Assembly (NCBI GenBank): GCA_002372135.1
Contig: DFIN01000033.1
Coordinates: 1,821-40,075 of the forward strand
Reading direction: 5' to 3'
Origin: Bacteroidales bacterium UBA3696
GTDB taxonomy: Bacteria; Bacteroidota; Bacteroidia; Bacteroidales; Paludibacteraceae
DNA length: 38,255 nt
The notes under the pieces: generated by a model
Databases searched by the model: none
What the model saw: only the letters and a program-made list of their open reading frames with translations
What the model was told of the DNA's origin: nothing
Shown: piece after piece, positions 1 to 8,004 of the stretch
Position numbering within the stretch: position 1 is the first letter of the stretch
How the letters are laid out: each line of letters starts with the position of its first letter
Position numbers and translations under genes: made by a program

Positions 1-634
1 GTTTGAACCAAGGACGGCAAGCATAATAAATAGCAATGCTTAAAATCAGCGAGGCGCAAGCCACCATAAAGGCAAAATGGTAACTATCGTTCACACTATA
101 GCCTAATGCTTTTTGGGCATAATCCATGATTTTAACGGCAGCGGTTGGAGCAAACATAGCACCAATGTTGATAGCCATATAGAACAACGAGAAGGCCGCA
201 TCGCGACGGTCGGCATATTTGGGATCATCGTATAGATTACCAACCATAACTTGCAGGTTGCCTTTGAACAAACCCGTACCGAAACTGATAAGAATCAATG
301 CCAAAAACATAGCAGTCATCGGCACGGCAATCGAGCCGTTATCAATTCCGCCAAGAGGTATGGCAAGCAGTAGGTAGCCGATGAACATAATGATAATACC
401 AATGGTTACGCATTTCCCGTAGCCAATCTTATCGGCAATGATACCACCAACCAAGGGAAGGAAATAGACCAAACCGAGGAAACTGGAATAAATCAGTCCT
501 GCCGTTCCGGGTGCTAAACCGAAGTTTGCACGTAGAAAAAGGGCAAATACGGCTAACATGGTGTAGTAGCCAAATCGTTCGCCTGTATTGGCAAAAGCAA
601 GGGCGAATAAGCCTTTTGGTTGATTTTTGAACAT
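1..634 (-). CDS. POT/PTR2-family peptide transporter, 3' part missing
   Basis: This is the N-terminal part (about 211 residues) of a proton-coupled di/tripeptide symporter of the inner membrane; the rest lies beyond the left window edge. The start is the ATG at 634-632, read as MFKNQPKGLFALAFANTG. The first helix carries a GERFGYY motif, the POT signature around ExxERFxYY. The first Glu of that motif is Asn here, as I recall from other Bacteroidota members of the family. Several hydrophobic helices follow, with the loop GGIIADKIGYGKC typical of the MFS fold. It lies 40 bases after ilvE on the same strand and may be read from the same transcript. Family assignment is confident; the exact substrate is not. 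Confidence 0.85.
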   Translation of the reverse strand, partial: MFKNQPKGLFALAFANTGERFGYYTMLAVFALFLRANFGLAPGTAGLIYSSFLGLVYFLPLVGGIIADKIGYGKCVTIGIIIMFIGYLLLAIPLGGIDNGSIAVPMTAMFLALILISFGTGLFKGNLQVMVGNLYDDPKYADRRDAAFSLFYMAINIGAMFAPTAAVKIMDYAQKALGYSVNDSYHFAFMVACASLILSIAIYYACRPWFK

Positions 635-674
635 AATGGTTTTGATTTTGGTTAGTATAAAAATGATTGCTATT

Positions 675-1754
675 CTAATAGATTAATTCGCACCAGCCGT
701 GACGGTCTTTGGCTCTGCCGTACTGGATGTCTTGCAGGCTTTGGTAGAGGTCGGTCAGTATCGGTCCGGGTTGCTCACTAATGGTATAGGTGATGCCCTT
801 GTCGGGGTCAATCACTTTGTCAATGGGTGAGATGACGCATGCCGTACCGCAGGCAGCTGCTTCATTCATATCCGTCAACTCTTCCAAACGGATATGGCGG
901 CGCGTGACCCTGTAACCTTTCTCGCGGGCAAGGGTCATCAGGCTATCGTTGGTGATGGAAGGCAGAATAGCCGATGAGCGGGGAGTGATGTACTCTATCA
1001 CCTTCTTTTTACTTTCTACTTTCGACTTTTGACTTTCTGCTTTCGACACTTTAATTCCGATAAAGTTCGCCGCACTACATTCGTCGATGTAGCGGTGGGT
1101 TTTGCTGTCGGTAAAGAGACAATCAAAGCCTTGCAGATGCGCTGCCTCGGTAGCGCGGAACGAGGCAGCATAGTTGCCGCCCACCTTATATTGTCCCGTT
1201 CCTAACGGAGCGGCGCGATCCACATGCCGGTTGATGATGAAGGATGTGCAATGGAACTTGCCCGGGTAGTAAGGTCCGATGGGTGAGGGAATGATGGCCA
1301 ACTCAAAATCCACCCCCGGTCCAACACCCAAACGAGGGGTTGTACCGATGAGCAACGGACGGAAATAGAGAGTAGCACCTGTTTCGTAGGGGGGCAGATA
1401 ATCGAGATTGGTTTGTAGGGCAAGACGAATGGCTTTGCCGAATAGGTCAATAGGCGGCGCTGCCATCTTAAGCCCCAATGCCGACTGCTGCATACGCCGA
1501 GCATTGTCCTGCCAGCGAAAAATGCGCACCTTGCCATCAACGCCCCGGAAGGCTTTCAGTCCTTCAAACGCCTCTTGCCCATATTGCAGGCAGGTGGCAG
1601 ATAGGTGCAGGTGAATGAATTTGTCGGTCGTGGCATAGGGTTCTTCCCATTCGCCTACCAGCGTGCCGTTTTGCCAGCGACCATGAAAAGCGGAGCGAAC
1701 AATAGTGTCCGTTTCGGTGTAATGAAATCCTAATTGGCTCCAGTTGATATTCAT
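675..1754 (-). CDS. ilvE: branched-chain amino acid aminotransferase
   Basis: A PLP enzyme of fold type IV that moves the amino group between glutamate and the keto acids of leucine, isoleucine and valine, the last step of their synthesis in the cytoplasm. The 359-residue protein has the family landmarks: the Schiff-base Lys190 in GTGQYKVGGNYAAS, EAFEGLKAFR near residue 61, YIDECSAANFIGI near 222 and EAAACGTACVISPI near the C-terminus. Between GIK and YITP (about residues 236-254), where relatives as I recall them have only about two residues, sits a Lys/Ser/Glu-rich insert encoded by a 7-base tandem repeat at 1002-1043. The reading frame stays open, so the enzyme may still work with a surface loop. 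It starts 6 bases after the WbqC-like gene. Confidence 0.93.
   Translation of the reverse strand: MNINWSQLGFHYTETDTIVRSAFHGRWQNGTLVGEWEEPYATTDKFIHLHLSATCLQYGQEAFEGLKAFRGVDGKVRIFRWQDNARRMQQSALGLKMAAPPIDLFGKAIRLALQTNLDYLPPYETGATLYFRPLLIGTTPRLGVGPGVDFELAIIPSPIGPYYPGKFHCTSFIINRHVDRAAPLGTGQYKVGGNYAASFRATEAAHLQGFDCLFTDSKTHRYIDECSAANFIGIKVSKAESQKSKVESKKKVIEYITPRSSAILPSITNDSLMTLAREKGYRVTRRHIRLEELTDMNEAAACGTACVISPIDKVIDPDKGITYTISEQPGPILTDLYQSLQDIQYGRAKDRHGWCELIY
1002..1043 (-). repeat. heptanucleotide tandem repeat inside ilvE, six units
   Basis: On the coding (minus) strand six consecutive 7-base units of the form AAAGNNN are seen: AAAGCAG, AAAGTCA, AAAGTCG, AAAGTAG, AAAGTAA, AAAGAAG. A degenerate seventh may precede them. 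Six units are 42 bases, so the array adds 14 codons (residues 238-251 of ilvE) without shifting the frame. Two units of the same family lie between yidD and trmD at 24542-24555. Confidence 0.85.
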
Positions 1755-1760
1755 ATTCGT

Positions 1761-2297
1761 TTACTCGCCTTCTCGCATAAGGCGGTCCAGTATGCTTAGT
1801 TCATGTTGCCACGGATGGCGGTCAGTCCAAGTCGTTCCTTCCCAGTCAGCAGTCCTCTGCAAATGGAGCGGGTTATGTATTCGTCCGTCTGGCTCTATGC
1901 GCCGCTGCATAATAGCCAGAATGACTTGGGTTAATTCCTCATTAAGGTCAATGAGCCATCGTGTTGTTTTCTCGTACAGCGGGCGTAATAAATCCGCATA
2001 ATAGAGGAAGTAGGGTGTTTGTTCGTAAGCACTTCGCAGGGCTATCATGTGTTGGTGTTGCCAGCGCGACTGGTAACTGATTTCGATATCTCGTGTCAGT
2101 TGTTTATGTTCCACTTTCTTGACCGGAACGGTGAGTTGAATGAGCCTTCCTTGCAAGTCGCGTATCAGGCAGCGGTTGCGAAAAGTCTGCTTTTCAAACG
2201 ACTCCATCACCTCTATTCGCACCTCATCAACGGCGGAACGCGCTACCAATTCGTCAAAGTAGGATTGCGGTCCTAAATACGCTGTGGGTATGGTCAT
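1761..2297 (-). CDS. WbqC-like family protein
   Basis: A 178-residue cytoplasmic protein of the WbqC-like family, whose members are found in O-antigen/polysaccharide clusters and scattered through Bacteroidota; its biochemical role is not established. The family pattern is visible: an N-terminal YLGPQSYFDEL, then FEKQTFRNRCLI near residue 34, a basic segment with VPVKK, and SRWQHQHMIALRSAYEQTPYFLYY in the middle. The ATG at 2297 overlaps the stop of lepB by 4 bases (ATGA), so the two are very likely translationally coupled. In Bacteroidota a WbqC-like gene next to lepB is, as far as I know, a common pairing, which suggests a link to envelope biogenesis, but that is inference. Confidence 0.8.
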   Translation of the reverse strand: MTIPTAYLGPQSYFDELVARSAVDEVRIEVMESFEKQTFRNRCLIRDLQGRLIQLTVPVKKVEHKQLTRDIEISYQSRWQHQHMIALRSAYEQTPYFLYYADLLRPLYEKTTRWLIDLNEELTQVILAIMQRRIEPDGRIHNPLHLQRTADWEGTTWTDRHPWQHELSILDRLMREGE

Positions 2298-3709
2298 TGT
2301 TCCGCTCCTTTGAATAGCCTATTCCAACGAATATGGCCTTTTCCCCAACTATTATCTTTCTCAATACTCAGCCAGATGAATACGGGTCGTCCCACGATAT
2401 GGTCTTCGGGCACAAATCCCCAGTAGCGACTATCGGCACTATTGTGCCGATTGTCACCCATCATCCAATAATAATCCATTTGGAAGGTATAGTCTTCGCC
2501 TATTTGCATGGGCTGATGCTCGTAAGCATTGGCAATACGGCGATATATGGCAAAGTTTTCTTCCGTGATGCGCAGCGTTTCACCTTTTTGGGGCAGATAG
2601 ATGGGACCGTAATTATCGCGTGTCCAAGTGGTTTGTCCGAGCGGATAGACATCACCTCCTTCGCGCTCATCCTGCACCTGCATACTCACTACATGCGGGT
2701 TCTTCGCCAACTCCTGCCGCATGGCTTCGGTTAGCGGGAAAGAGTAGATGGTGCCGGATATCTTATGACGGTCATCCTTGTTAATGCCTATTTTTTCCAA
2801 ATAACTTGCCGTCAATACATGCCCGTTGGTCTGCACGTAATAGTTCAGTTGCTTGCCCTCATGATTCGTTTCTTGCTGCCATGCTGACTCACCTACTCGC
2901 TTAGTATAAACGATATTGTTCTCTATTTTAAGACTATCTCCCGGCTCACCCACACATCGTTTGACATAGTTTTCACGCCTGTCCACAGGACGACACACGA
3001 TTTCGCCAAAGAGGTCTTTACGGCGGTGAACGGTCTGCTCGCCATAGTAATGACACAGGGTGTAATAGTCAGGATTCTGCATCTTGAGGCAAACGGTGTC
3101 GCCGGCGGGGAAATTGAATACGACTATATCGTTTTTCTTCGGTTTATCCCATCCTGCAAGTCGTTTATACTCCCATTGCGGGTGCTCTATATAACTCTTT
3201 CCGCCTCCTAACCACTCGGGGAATGTATGCTGTACAAGAGGCATGGACAGGGGGGTATTCGGTACTCGAGCCCCATAACTCATCTTGCTTACCAACAGAT
3301 AGTCACCTACGCGAAGACTTTTTTCTAACGATGAAGAAGGGATTTGATAATTTTGGAAGATATAGACGTTGATGAAATAAACGGCAATCAACGCAAAGAG
3401 AATGGCATCCACCCAAGAGCAGATAGTATAAAGCATAGGGTTGGCTTTCGGATTGGCAGGTTCGTCTTTAGCCGCAGGTTTATAGCGTTTCCACCATGTC
3501 CAAGGGACATAGCCTGTGGTGAACATATCTACGATAAGAGGCAGGAGCGCAAGCCAACCCAACGAAGCCCAATCGCCCCATGCTACCCAAAAAACAAACA
3601 CTATATAGAAAGTACTCCAAATGCCGCAGCGAATCCACTGGCGGCGTGATACTTGTGCTAAACGCAACTTAATCGTATCAGGACGAGTATTGTTGTCTTT
3701 TTCGCTCAT
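2294..3709 (-). CDS. lepB: signal peptidase I, long Bacteroidota form
   Basis: Membrane-bound serine protease (family S26) that removes signal peptides from exported proteins. At 471 residues it is much longer than the E. coli enzyme. It has hydrophobic N-terminal segments (about 30-62 and 95-117), then the catalytic serine box QIPSSSLEKSLRVGDYLLVSK with likely nucleophile Ser127, and the general-base lysine Lys250 in NYVKRCVGEPGDSL. A periplasmic insertion of roughly 150 residues precedes the C-terminal box MMGDNRHNSADSRYWG (416-431). All catalytic boxes are intact. The start overlaps the dapB stop by 4 bases and its own stop overlaps the WbqC-like start, placing it in a tight dapB-lepB-wbqC-ilvE operon. 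Confidence 0.95.
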   Translation of the reverse strand: MSEKDNNTRPDTIKLRLAQVSRRQWIRCGIWSTFYIVFVFWVAWGDWASLGWLALLPLIVDMFTTGYVPWTWWKRYKPAAKDEPANPKANPMLYTICSWVDAILFALIAVYFINVYIFQNYQIPSSSLEKSLRVGDYLLVSKMSYGARVPNTPLSMPLVQHTFPEWLGGGKSYIEHPQWEYKRLAGWDKPKKNDIVVFNFPAGDTVCLKMQNPDYYTLCHYYGEQTVHRRKDLFGEIVCRPVDRRENYVKRCVGEPGDSLKIENNIVYTKRVGESAWQQETNHEGKQLNYYVQTNGHVLTASYLEKIGINKDDRHKISGTIYSFPLTEAMRQELAKNPHVVSMQVQDEREGGDVYPLGQTTWTRDNYGPIYLPQKGETLRITEENFAIYRRIANAYEHQPMQIGEDYTFQMDYYWMMGDNRHNSADSRYWGFVPEDHIVGRPVFIWLSIEKDNSWGKGHIRWNRLFKGAEQ

Positions 3710-4422
3710 AATTCAAAAACTTCTTTCAATGTATGCGGTCCTTTCTTCCCTTGCAGCCACTCGGCAGCCATCACAGCCCCCAGAGCGAACCCGTCGCGCG
3801 ACTTGGCAGTATGCTTTATCTCAATGCAATCCTGCGGGCTTTCCCACAGCACGCTATGAACCCCGACAACCTCGCCTTCACGAACAGATTCAATAGGTAC
3901 AGCCCCAGTTGAAGGCATCATTCGTTCGATGGTTTCTGCCAAAGTCTTAGCCGTTCCGGAAGGACGGTCTTTCTTATGAATATGGTGAATTTCAGTAATA
4001 GAAGGCCGGTAATCATAGCCTTTTAACATAGCCGCTAAACGCTCGTTGAGCGCAAAAAAGAGATTGACTCCCACGCTAAAATTACTGGACCAGAGGAAGG
4101 GCACATCGGATTGCCAGCTCAGCCTACGGGCTTCTGATGTATCCCATCCGGTGGTACCGGATAAGACAGATATGCGGCGTTGCAGAAGACGAATCACATT
4201 CTGCTCGGCAGTAGCGGGAGTGGTAAATTCCACCGCTACATCCACTTGCTGCCAGCCGTCTGACTGCCACCCTGTCTCGTCTAAAACGGGTTGCAGGAGT
4301 GCCTGCGAGGCATTAGCAGCTATACAGGGGTCAATGCGCAGCACGATTTGGTGTCCGCGAGAGAGAGCAATGCGCTCTATGGTCTGTCCCATCTTGCCGA
4401 ATCCGATAAGAGCTATCTTCAT
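3706..4422 (-). CDS. dapB: 4-hydroxy-tetrahydrodipicolinate reductase
   Basis: NAD(P)H-dependent reductase making tetrahydrodipicolinate, a step toward diaminopimelate for peptidoglycan and lysine. I chose the ATG at 4422 (238 residues): there the protein begins MKIALIGFGKMG, a Rossmann dinucleotide-binding motif. The open frame continues seven codons upstream, but those would be unconserved and lie in the promoter. The substrate/catalytic motif EIHHIHKKDRPSGTA is intact. A -7 box TACTTTTG ends only 7 bases before the ATG, so the transcript should be leaderless or nearly so. First gene of the operon continuing into lepB (4-base overlap). Confidence 0.93.
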   Translation of the reverse strand: MKIALIGFGKMGQTIERIALSRGHQIVLRIDPCIAANASQALLQPVLDETGWQSDGWQQVDVAVEFTTPATAEQNVIRLLQRRISVLSGTTGWDTSEARRLSWQSDVPFLWSSNFSVGVNLFFALNERLAAMLKGYDYRPSITEIHHIHKKDRPSGTAKTLAETIERMMPSTGAVPIESVREGEVVGVHSVLWESPQDCIEIKHTAKSRDGFALGAVMAAEWLQGKKGPHTLKEVFEL

Positions 4423-4429
4423 AACGCCG

Positions 4430-4460
4430 CAAAAGTAGCGCATTTACAGCAAACAGCAAA
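4430..4460 (-). promoter_or_regulatory. Bacteroides-type promoter of the dapB operon
   Basis: On the minus strand a TTTG (-33) at 4457-4460 and TACTTTTG (-7, consensus TAnnTTTG) at 4430-4437 are separated by 19 bases. The box is followed by CGGCGTT and then the dapB ATG, which predicts a 5' leader of only about 0-4 bases. Confidence 0.75.
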
Positions 4461-4491
4461 AGAGCAACACATTTTTTAGAAAAAAATGAAA

Positions 4492-4519
4492 ATCGGGCAC
4501 ACCGATTGGTGTGCCCGAT
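4492..4519 (-). terminator. intrinsic terminator after the sus-like operon
   Basis: A perfect 12-base-pair stem (ATCGGGCACACC / GGTGTGCCCGAT) with a 4-base loop GATT. On the minus strand it is followed by TTTTCATTTTTTT, a good U-tract. It lies about 30 bases beyond the stop of the SusE/F-like gene and separates that operon from dapB. Confidence 0.9.
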
Positions 4520-4550
4520 AATTTGATAAAAAAATACTTGCTATAGGTTC

Positions 4551-6068
4551 TTATTCGCAATCCACTTGGGTGTAGGTGCGTTTGCCTCCGTCTGCTGTGT
4601 CAGCCTCACCAATTTGCAGGCAGGCATCCTCGGTCAAGCCGGTGATATCAACGGTTTGTCCGTTATCCCAATTATCACCATTGCGATAGATGATGTTCAA
4701 GCCGGTAACAGCCTCGGGAGTGGTATAAACCCACCAGTCACCATCTTGGGTAAGTTCAGCAGCGACACCGTCACCACCGGTAGGCCATACCCATGCGGTA
4801 GGAGTGTTGGTCCAGTCGGTCGGCATTTTAGCGCGAACGGTAATAATCTGTTTTTCGGGTTCTACCACACCACCTTCACCTTCAATGGTAACGGTTTTGG
4901 TGTTGTTGGCAGCATCGAGCGTGAAGGTTACGGTATAAGCACCATCAGCAGGAACGGTGATATTATCCGAACCACCTTCCATACCGGCTTCTACATAGAG
5001 TTCGGCAGTGGTTTCATACGAACGAATCTTGCAACCACCGGCTGCGAGCAGGTTCATAGTTGCGCTCCATGTATAAACGTCACCGTCTTTGGTCGGAGTG
5101 CCCAGGTCGAAGCGGTTACCCCAACCCCAGCCGCCTGCATCACCGGCAGCATCGGCTTCAGCACCATTTTGAGCGGCAACAGCGTCGCCTACTACACACA
5201 GACGTACTTCCGAATAGTCTTTCACTTCCACTTCACCGGTTTTCTCCATTGTATAGGCATACGAAGAAGCGATGTCACCTTTTGCCATATTGAAGATCAG
5301 AGAAACGGTGTACATACCACCTTCAGTCACTACGATATTGGAACCGTTAGGAACCATACCGGCACCGAGGTTGGAGTTAGCCTTTACTTGCTCGGCATCG
5401 TCAAGATTGATTTTCCAAACAGCTGAGTGTTTGAACTTGAACTCCGTGTTAGCAGCCAGCTCCACGTTGGTCCATGTCCATGTGATTTGTGCTTGTTTAG
5501 CTTGTACGGTGGGTTGAGCGTCAGCTGCGAGGAAGCCCCAGCTGTTCATACTGCCTGCCAAACCCCAATCAATAGCGGGAGCAACCACGATTTGTGCGCC
5601 GCCGGTAGCATCCAGCAGACCATCGCGATTGAAGTCAAGAATGATGTGGTAGAAACCGGTTTCACCAACTTGCATCTTAGCATCCTGAGTGAGAGCACCT
5701 TTCCAACCTGCAAGTTCCTGACCATCGGTAGCCAGTTGAGTAGCATCAAGAGTGGCCCCATAATAGGTATAAACGTCACCCTCTTTGAAAACGATTTGGA
5801 AGTCCTTGTCGGCTTCGAGAACGATGTACTTCTCGTACATGCCTTCGCGCGCAGCGCCATCCACTTCGTTCAGACCTTGCGCCATACCTGTAGCCACAAC
5901 ACCCGAAACGGTGAGGTCTGCATAACCGGTTGCATCGCCAACTACGTAAGCACCACTGGTCAGCAGATCACCGGTGTCAATCGTTTGGTTCTTCTCTTTC
6001 TTTTCACATGATGTGAACAGCAAGCCGAAAGAGGCTACTGCGCACATGAGCAAACTGATTTTCTTCAT
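4551..6068 (-). CDS. SusE/SusF-like outer-membrane alpha-glucan-binding lipoprotein
   Basis: A 505-residue lipoprotein. The signal peptide ends in the lipobox FTSC with Cys21, followed by EKKEK, a charged stretch compatible with surface export in Bacteroidota. The mature part looks like a chain of small beta-sandwich domains marked by repeated patterns such as VVGDATG (near 42), LAGSMNSWGF, CVVGDAVAAQNG and GGWGWGN. The last about 100 residues (ITVRAKMPTDWTNTPTAWVWP, then GDWWVYTTPEAVTGLNIIYRN) resemble the starch-binding CBM26-type module of Bacteroidota amylases, rich in exposed Trp/Tyr. It lies 78 bases downstream of the SusD gene and closes the operon, the place of SusE/SusF in the sus paradigm. 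Alpha-glucan binding is inferred from these modules and from the maltose-type transporter upstream. Confidence 0.8.
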   Translation of the reverse strand: MKKISLLMCAVASFGLLFTSCEKKEKNQTIDTGDLLTSGAYVVGDATGYADLTVSGVVATGMAQGLNEVDGAAREGMYEKYIVLEADKDFQIVFKEGDVYTYYGATLDATQLATDGQELAGWKGALTQDAKMQVGETGFYHIILDFNRDGLLDATGGAQIVVAPAIDWGLAGSMNSWGFLAADAQPTVQAKQAQITWTWTNVELAANTEFKFKHSAVWKINLDDAEQVKANSNLGAGMVPNGSNIVVTEGGMYTVSLIFNMAKGDIASSYAYTMEKTGEVEVKDYSEVRLCVVGDAVAAQNGAEADAAGDAGGWGWGNRFDLGTPTKDGDVYTWSATMNLLAAGGCKIRSYETTAELYVEAGMEGGSDNITVPADGAYTVTFTLDAANNTKTVTIEGEGGVVEPEKQIITVRAKMPTDWTNTPTAWVWPTGGDGVAAELTQDGDWWVYTTPEAVTGLNIIYRNGDNWDNGQTVDITGLTEDACLQIGEADTADGGKRTYTQVDCE

Positions 6069-6146
6069 GATTGTAAGATTTTGGTTAATTATTAGGTTAT
6101 TATAAAATGCTTTCGCATTATATATTGAAAAGCAATATCAATCGGA

Positions 6147-7985
6147 TTAGTATCCTGCGTTTTGCGTCCAATAGGGCGTTCCGTCTGCCTTAATACTTGA
6201 CTTTTGAAGCACGCTATAAGGGATGGGGAACCAACGGCGTGTATTGTTCAAGCCTGCACCGGTAACATATTGAACTTTCTCGAATTGTCCGAAGCGGATG
6301 AGGTCGCGACGGCGTGCGCATTCCCAACTCAACTCACGACCACGCTCGGCAAGGATACCGGAATTGAGGTCGTTGGACAAACCCGTGAAGGCATCCGGAT
6401 AGGCAGCGTCGAAGTCGCTTTCGGGGTTAGCCGAATAAGCGAATGCACGTTTCTTCATCTGGCTGACAGCTTGAGTGTATTCACCGGTGGCAGCACCTGC
6501 ACCATGTGCAAGGGCCTCCGCTTTCATTAGGATAACGTCCGCATAACGGAAAAGAACAAAGTCGTTTTCGCAATAACGGTACGTGCCGGCGGTATCGATT
6601 TGGTACTTAATCATACGTGCACCGCAAGTACGAATAGCCTCTGTAAGGGAAGAGTTTTCCGTAACGGGTTTGGTGGGGTCAGACGTAATCTCGGCAGTGA
6701 GAACTACCAGCGAATCGGCTGTGCAAGACTTGTTGGCATCCACGATGGTATCGTTAGAGCCTTGTTTATAGAGCGGACCAACGAACCAAGCCCACTGGTG
6801 AGGATTGTGCGTTCCGTCATCTTCTACGCCGATACCGGCACCGCGTACATCATGACCATTAAAAATCTTCAAGTAGTTAGGACGTGCGCAGAATCCGTTC
6901 CACGGTTTATCTTGCAACTTGGGCCAAAGCGTTTGGTGCGAATAGTGGAGGGTGAGGAACGAGATTTGGAGTTTGTTTTTCACTTTGTCCACGTCGCGCA
7001 CATTATCCTTTGAGCCGTCTTCTACGATAACAAGGATATTCTCGTTGGACTTTTCGTTGAACATGAGGAAGTTGTTGAAATAGTTCGATTCAATGGCATA
7101 CGAACCGGAGGCGATAACTTTATCGCAGCAACGATTGGCATTTACATAGAAATCGTCCGAGGAAGTGATGTCCGTGAAACCTGTTAGGTCTTTGTTAATC
7201 TCCGTCATCGGGGTACGGGTCTGTTTATCACCATTGGAATAAACAATCGTATGGGTGGTTTGCATCACCGTAGCAGGATCCACGCCAAATGACTCTGCGT
7301 TGAGGTAAAGGCGGGCAAGCAACGTATAGGCAACACCTTGCGTCATACGTCCAAGTTGTTCGGCACGATTCCCACTATTAACCACTACCATATTCGGTGC
7401 ATTGTTCTCCAAGCAAGCCACGAGGTGAGCCCATGTGATTTGCGGGTCAAGCAGTTCTTCGTGGCGGTCGGAGTAGTCCTCCATATAGGGGATGCGGCCG
7501 AAGCAGTCGAAGAGCATATAGTAGTAGTAGGAGCGAAGTACTTCCAATTCGCCTTTATACTGCTTATAGGTAGATTCTGCCATATTGTCTTTGGCATCGG
7601 CAAGGGTTTGGAGAAGGTTGTTACACAGCACGGCACCGGATACGGTGCGATTCCAAATGCACTTGAAGGCTTCGCCGTAAGCGTTCCAGTTGTGGGTATT
7701 GAGGTTCTTCCAGTAGCCGCCGTCAGCCCAGTCGCCACCGGCACGGGTAGGACACAGACCTTCGTCTGCTGTCAGCGTATTGACACCCCAGTAGCCCCAG
7801 TGGTCGTGAACGAACTTAAGGTCTGCGTAGGCTTGAGCCACCATAAGAACGATGTTGTCTTCGTTGCTCAATATCTCCTCGGCTGTCGGTTGGCCGAATG
7901 TATCCTCTTTGAGCATATCCTCACAAGCTGTGAACGTAGTAAGGAAGAAAAGTGCGATGAGTGATGAATAGATATACTTTTTCAT
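6147..7985 (-). CDS. susD: SusD/RagB-family nutrient-binding outer-membrane lipoprotein
   Basis: Surface lipoprotein that caps the SusC barrel and captures oligosaccharides. At 612 residues it is of usual to slightly large size. The signal peptide ends in FTAC (Cys21), followed by EDMLKED. Family features include the N-terminal helix with EEILSNEDNIVLMVAQAYADL, the TPR-like helices with VLRSYYYYMLFDCFGRIPYMEDYSD, and the C-terminal LAERGRELSWECARRRDLIRFGQF, the typical RagB/SusD signature ERxxELxxEGxRxxDLxR. It starts 19 bases after the SusC stop, as usual for the pair. Symbol used in the family sense; the substrate is inferred from context to be an alpha-glucan. Confidence 0.92.
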   Translation of the reverse strand: MKKYIYSSLIALFFLTTFTACEDMLKEDTFGQPTAEEILSNEDNIVLMVAQAYADLKFVHDHWGYWGVNTLTADEGLCPTRAGGDWADGGYWKNLNTHNWNAYGEAFKCIWNRTVSGAVLCNNLLQTLADAKDNMAESTYKQYKGELEVLRSYYYYMLFDCFGRIPYMEDYSDRHEELLDPQITWAHLVACLENNAPNMVVVNSGNRAEQLGRMTQGVAYTLLARLYLNAESFGVDPATVMQTTHTIVYSNGDKQTRTPMTEINKDLTGFTDITSSDDFYVNANRCCDKVIASGSYAIESNYFNNFLMFNEKSNENILVIVEDGSKDNVRDVDKVKNKLQISFLTLHYSHQTLWPKLQDKPWNGFCARPNYLKIFNGHDVRGAGIGVEDDGTHNPHQWAWFVGPLYKQGSNDTIVDANKSCTADSLVVLTAEITSDPTKPVTENSSLTEAIRTCGARMIKYQIDTAGTYRYCENDFVLFRYADVILMKAEALAHGAGAATGEYTQAVSQMKKRAFAYSANPESDFDAAYPDAFTGLSNDLNSGILAERGRELSWECARRRDLIRFGQFEKVQYVTGAGLNNTRRWFPIPYSVLQKSSIKADGTPYWTQNAGY

Positions 7986-8004
7986 AGTTGTACCCTTTCC
8001 TTAA

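Noticed and set aside
4566..5426. 286-residue open frame antisense to the SusE/F-like gene
   Set aside because: It is the mirror of a Thr/Val/Gly-rich repetitive coding region; no promoter, and the sense gene has a clear signal peptide and domains.
7338..7964. 208-residue open frame antisense to susD
   Set aside because: Low-complexity His/Val-rich shadow of a well-supported gene.
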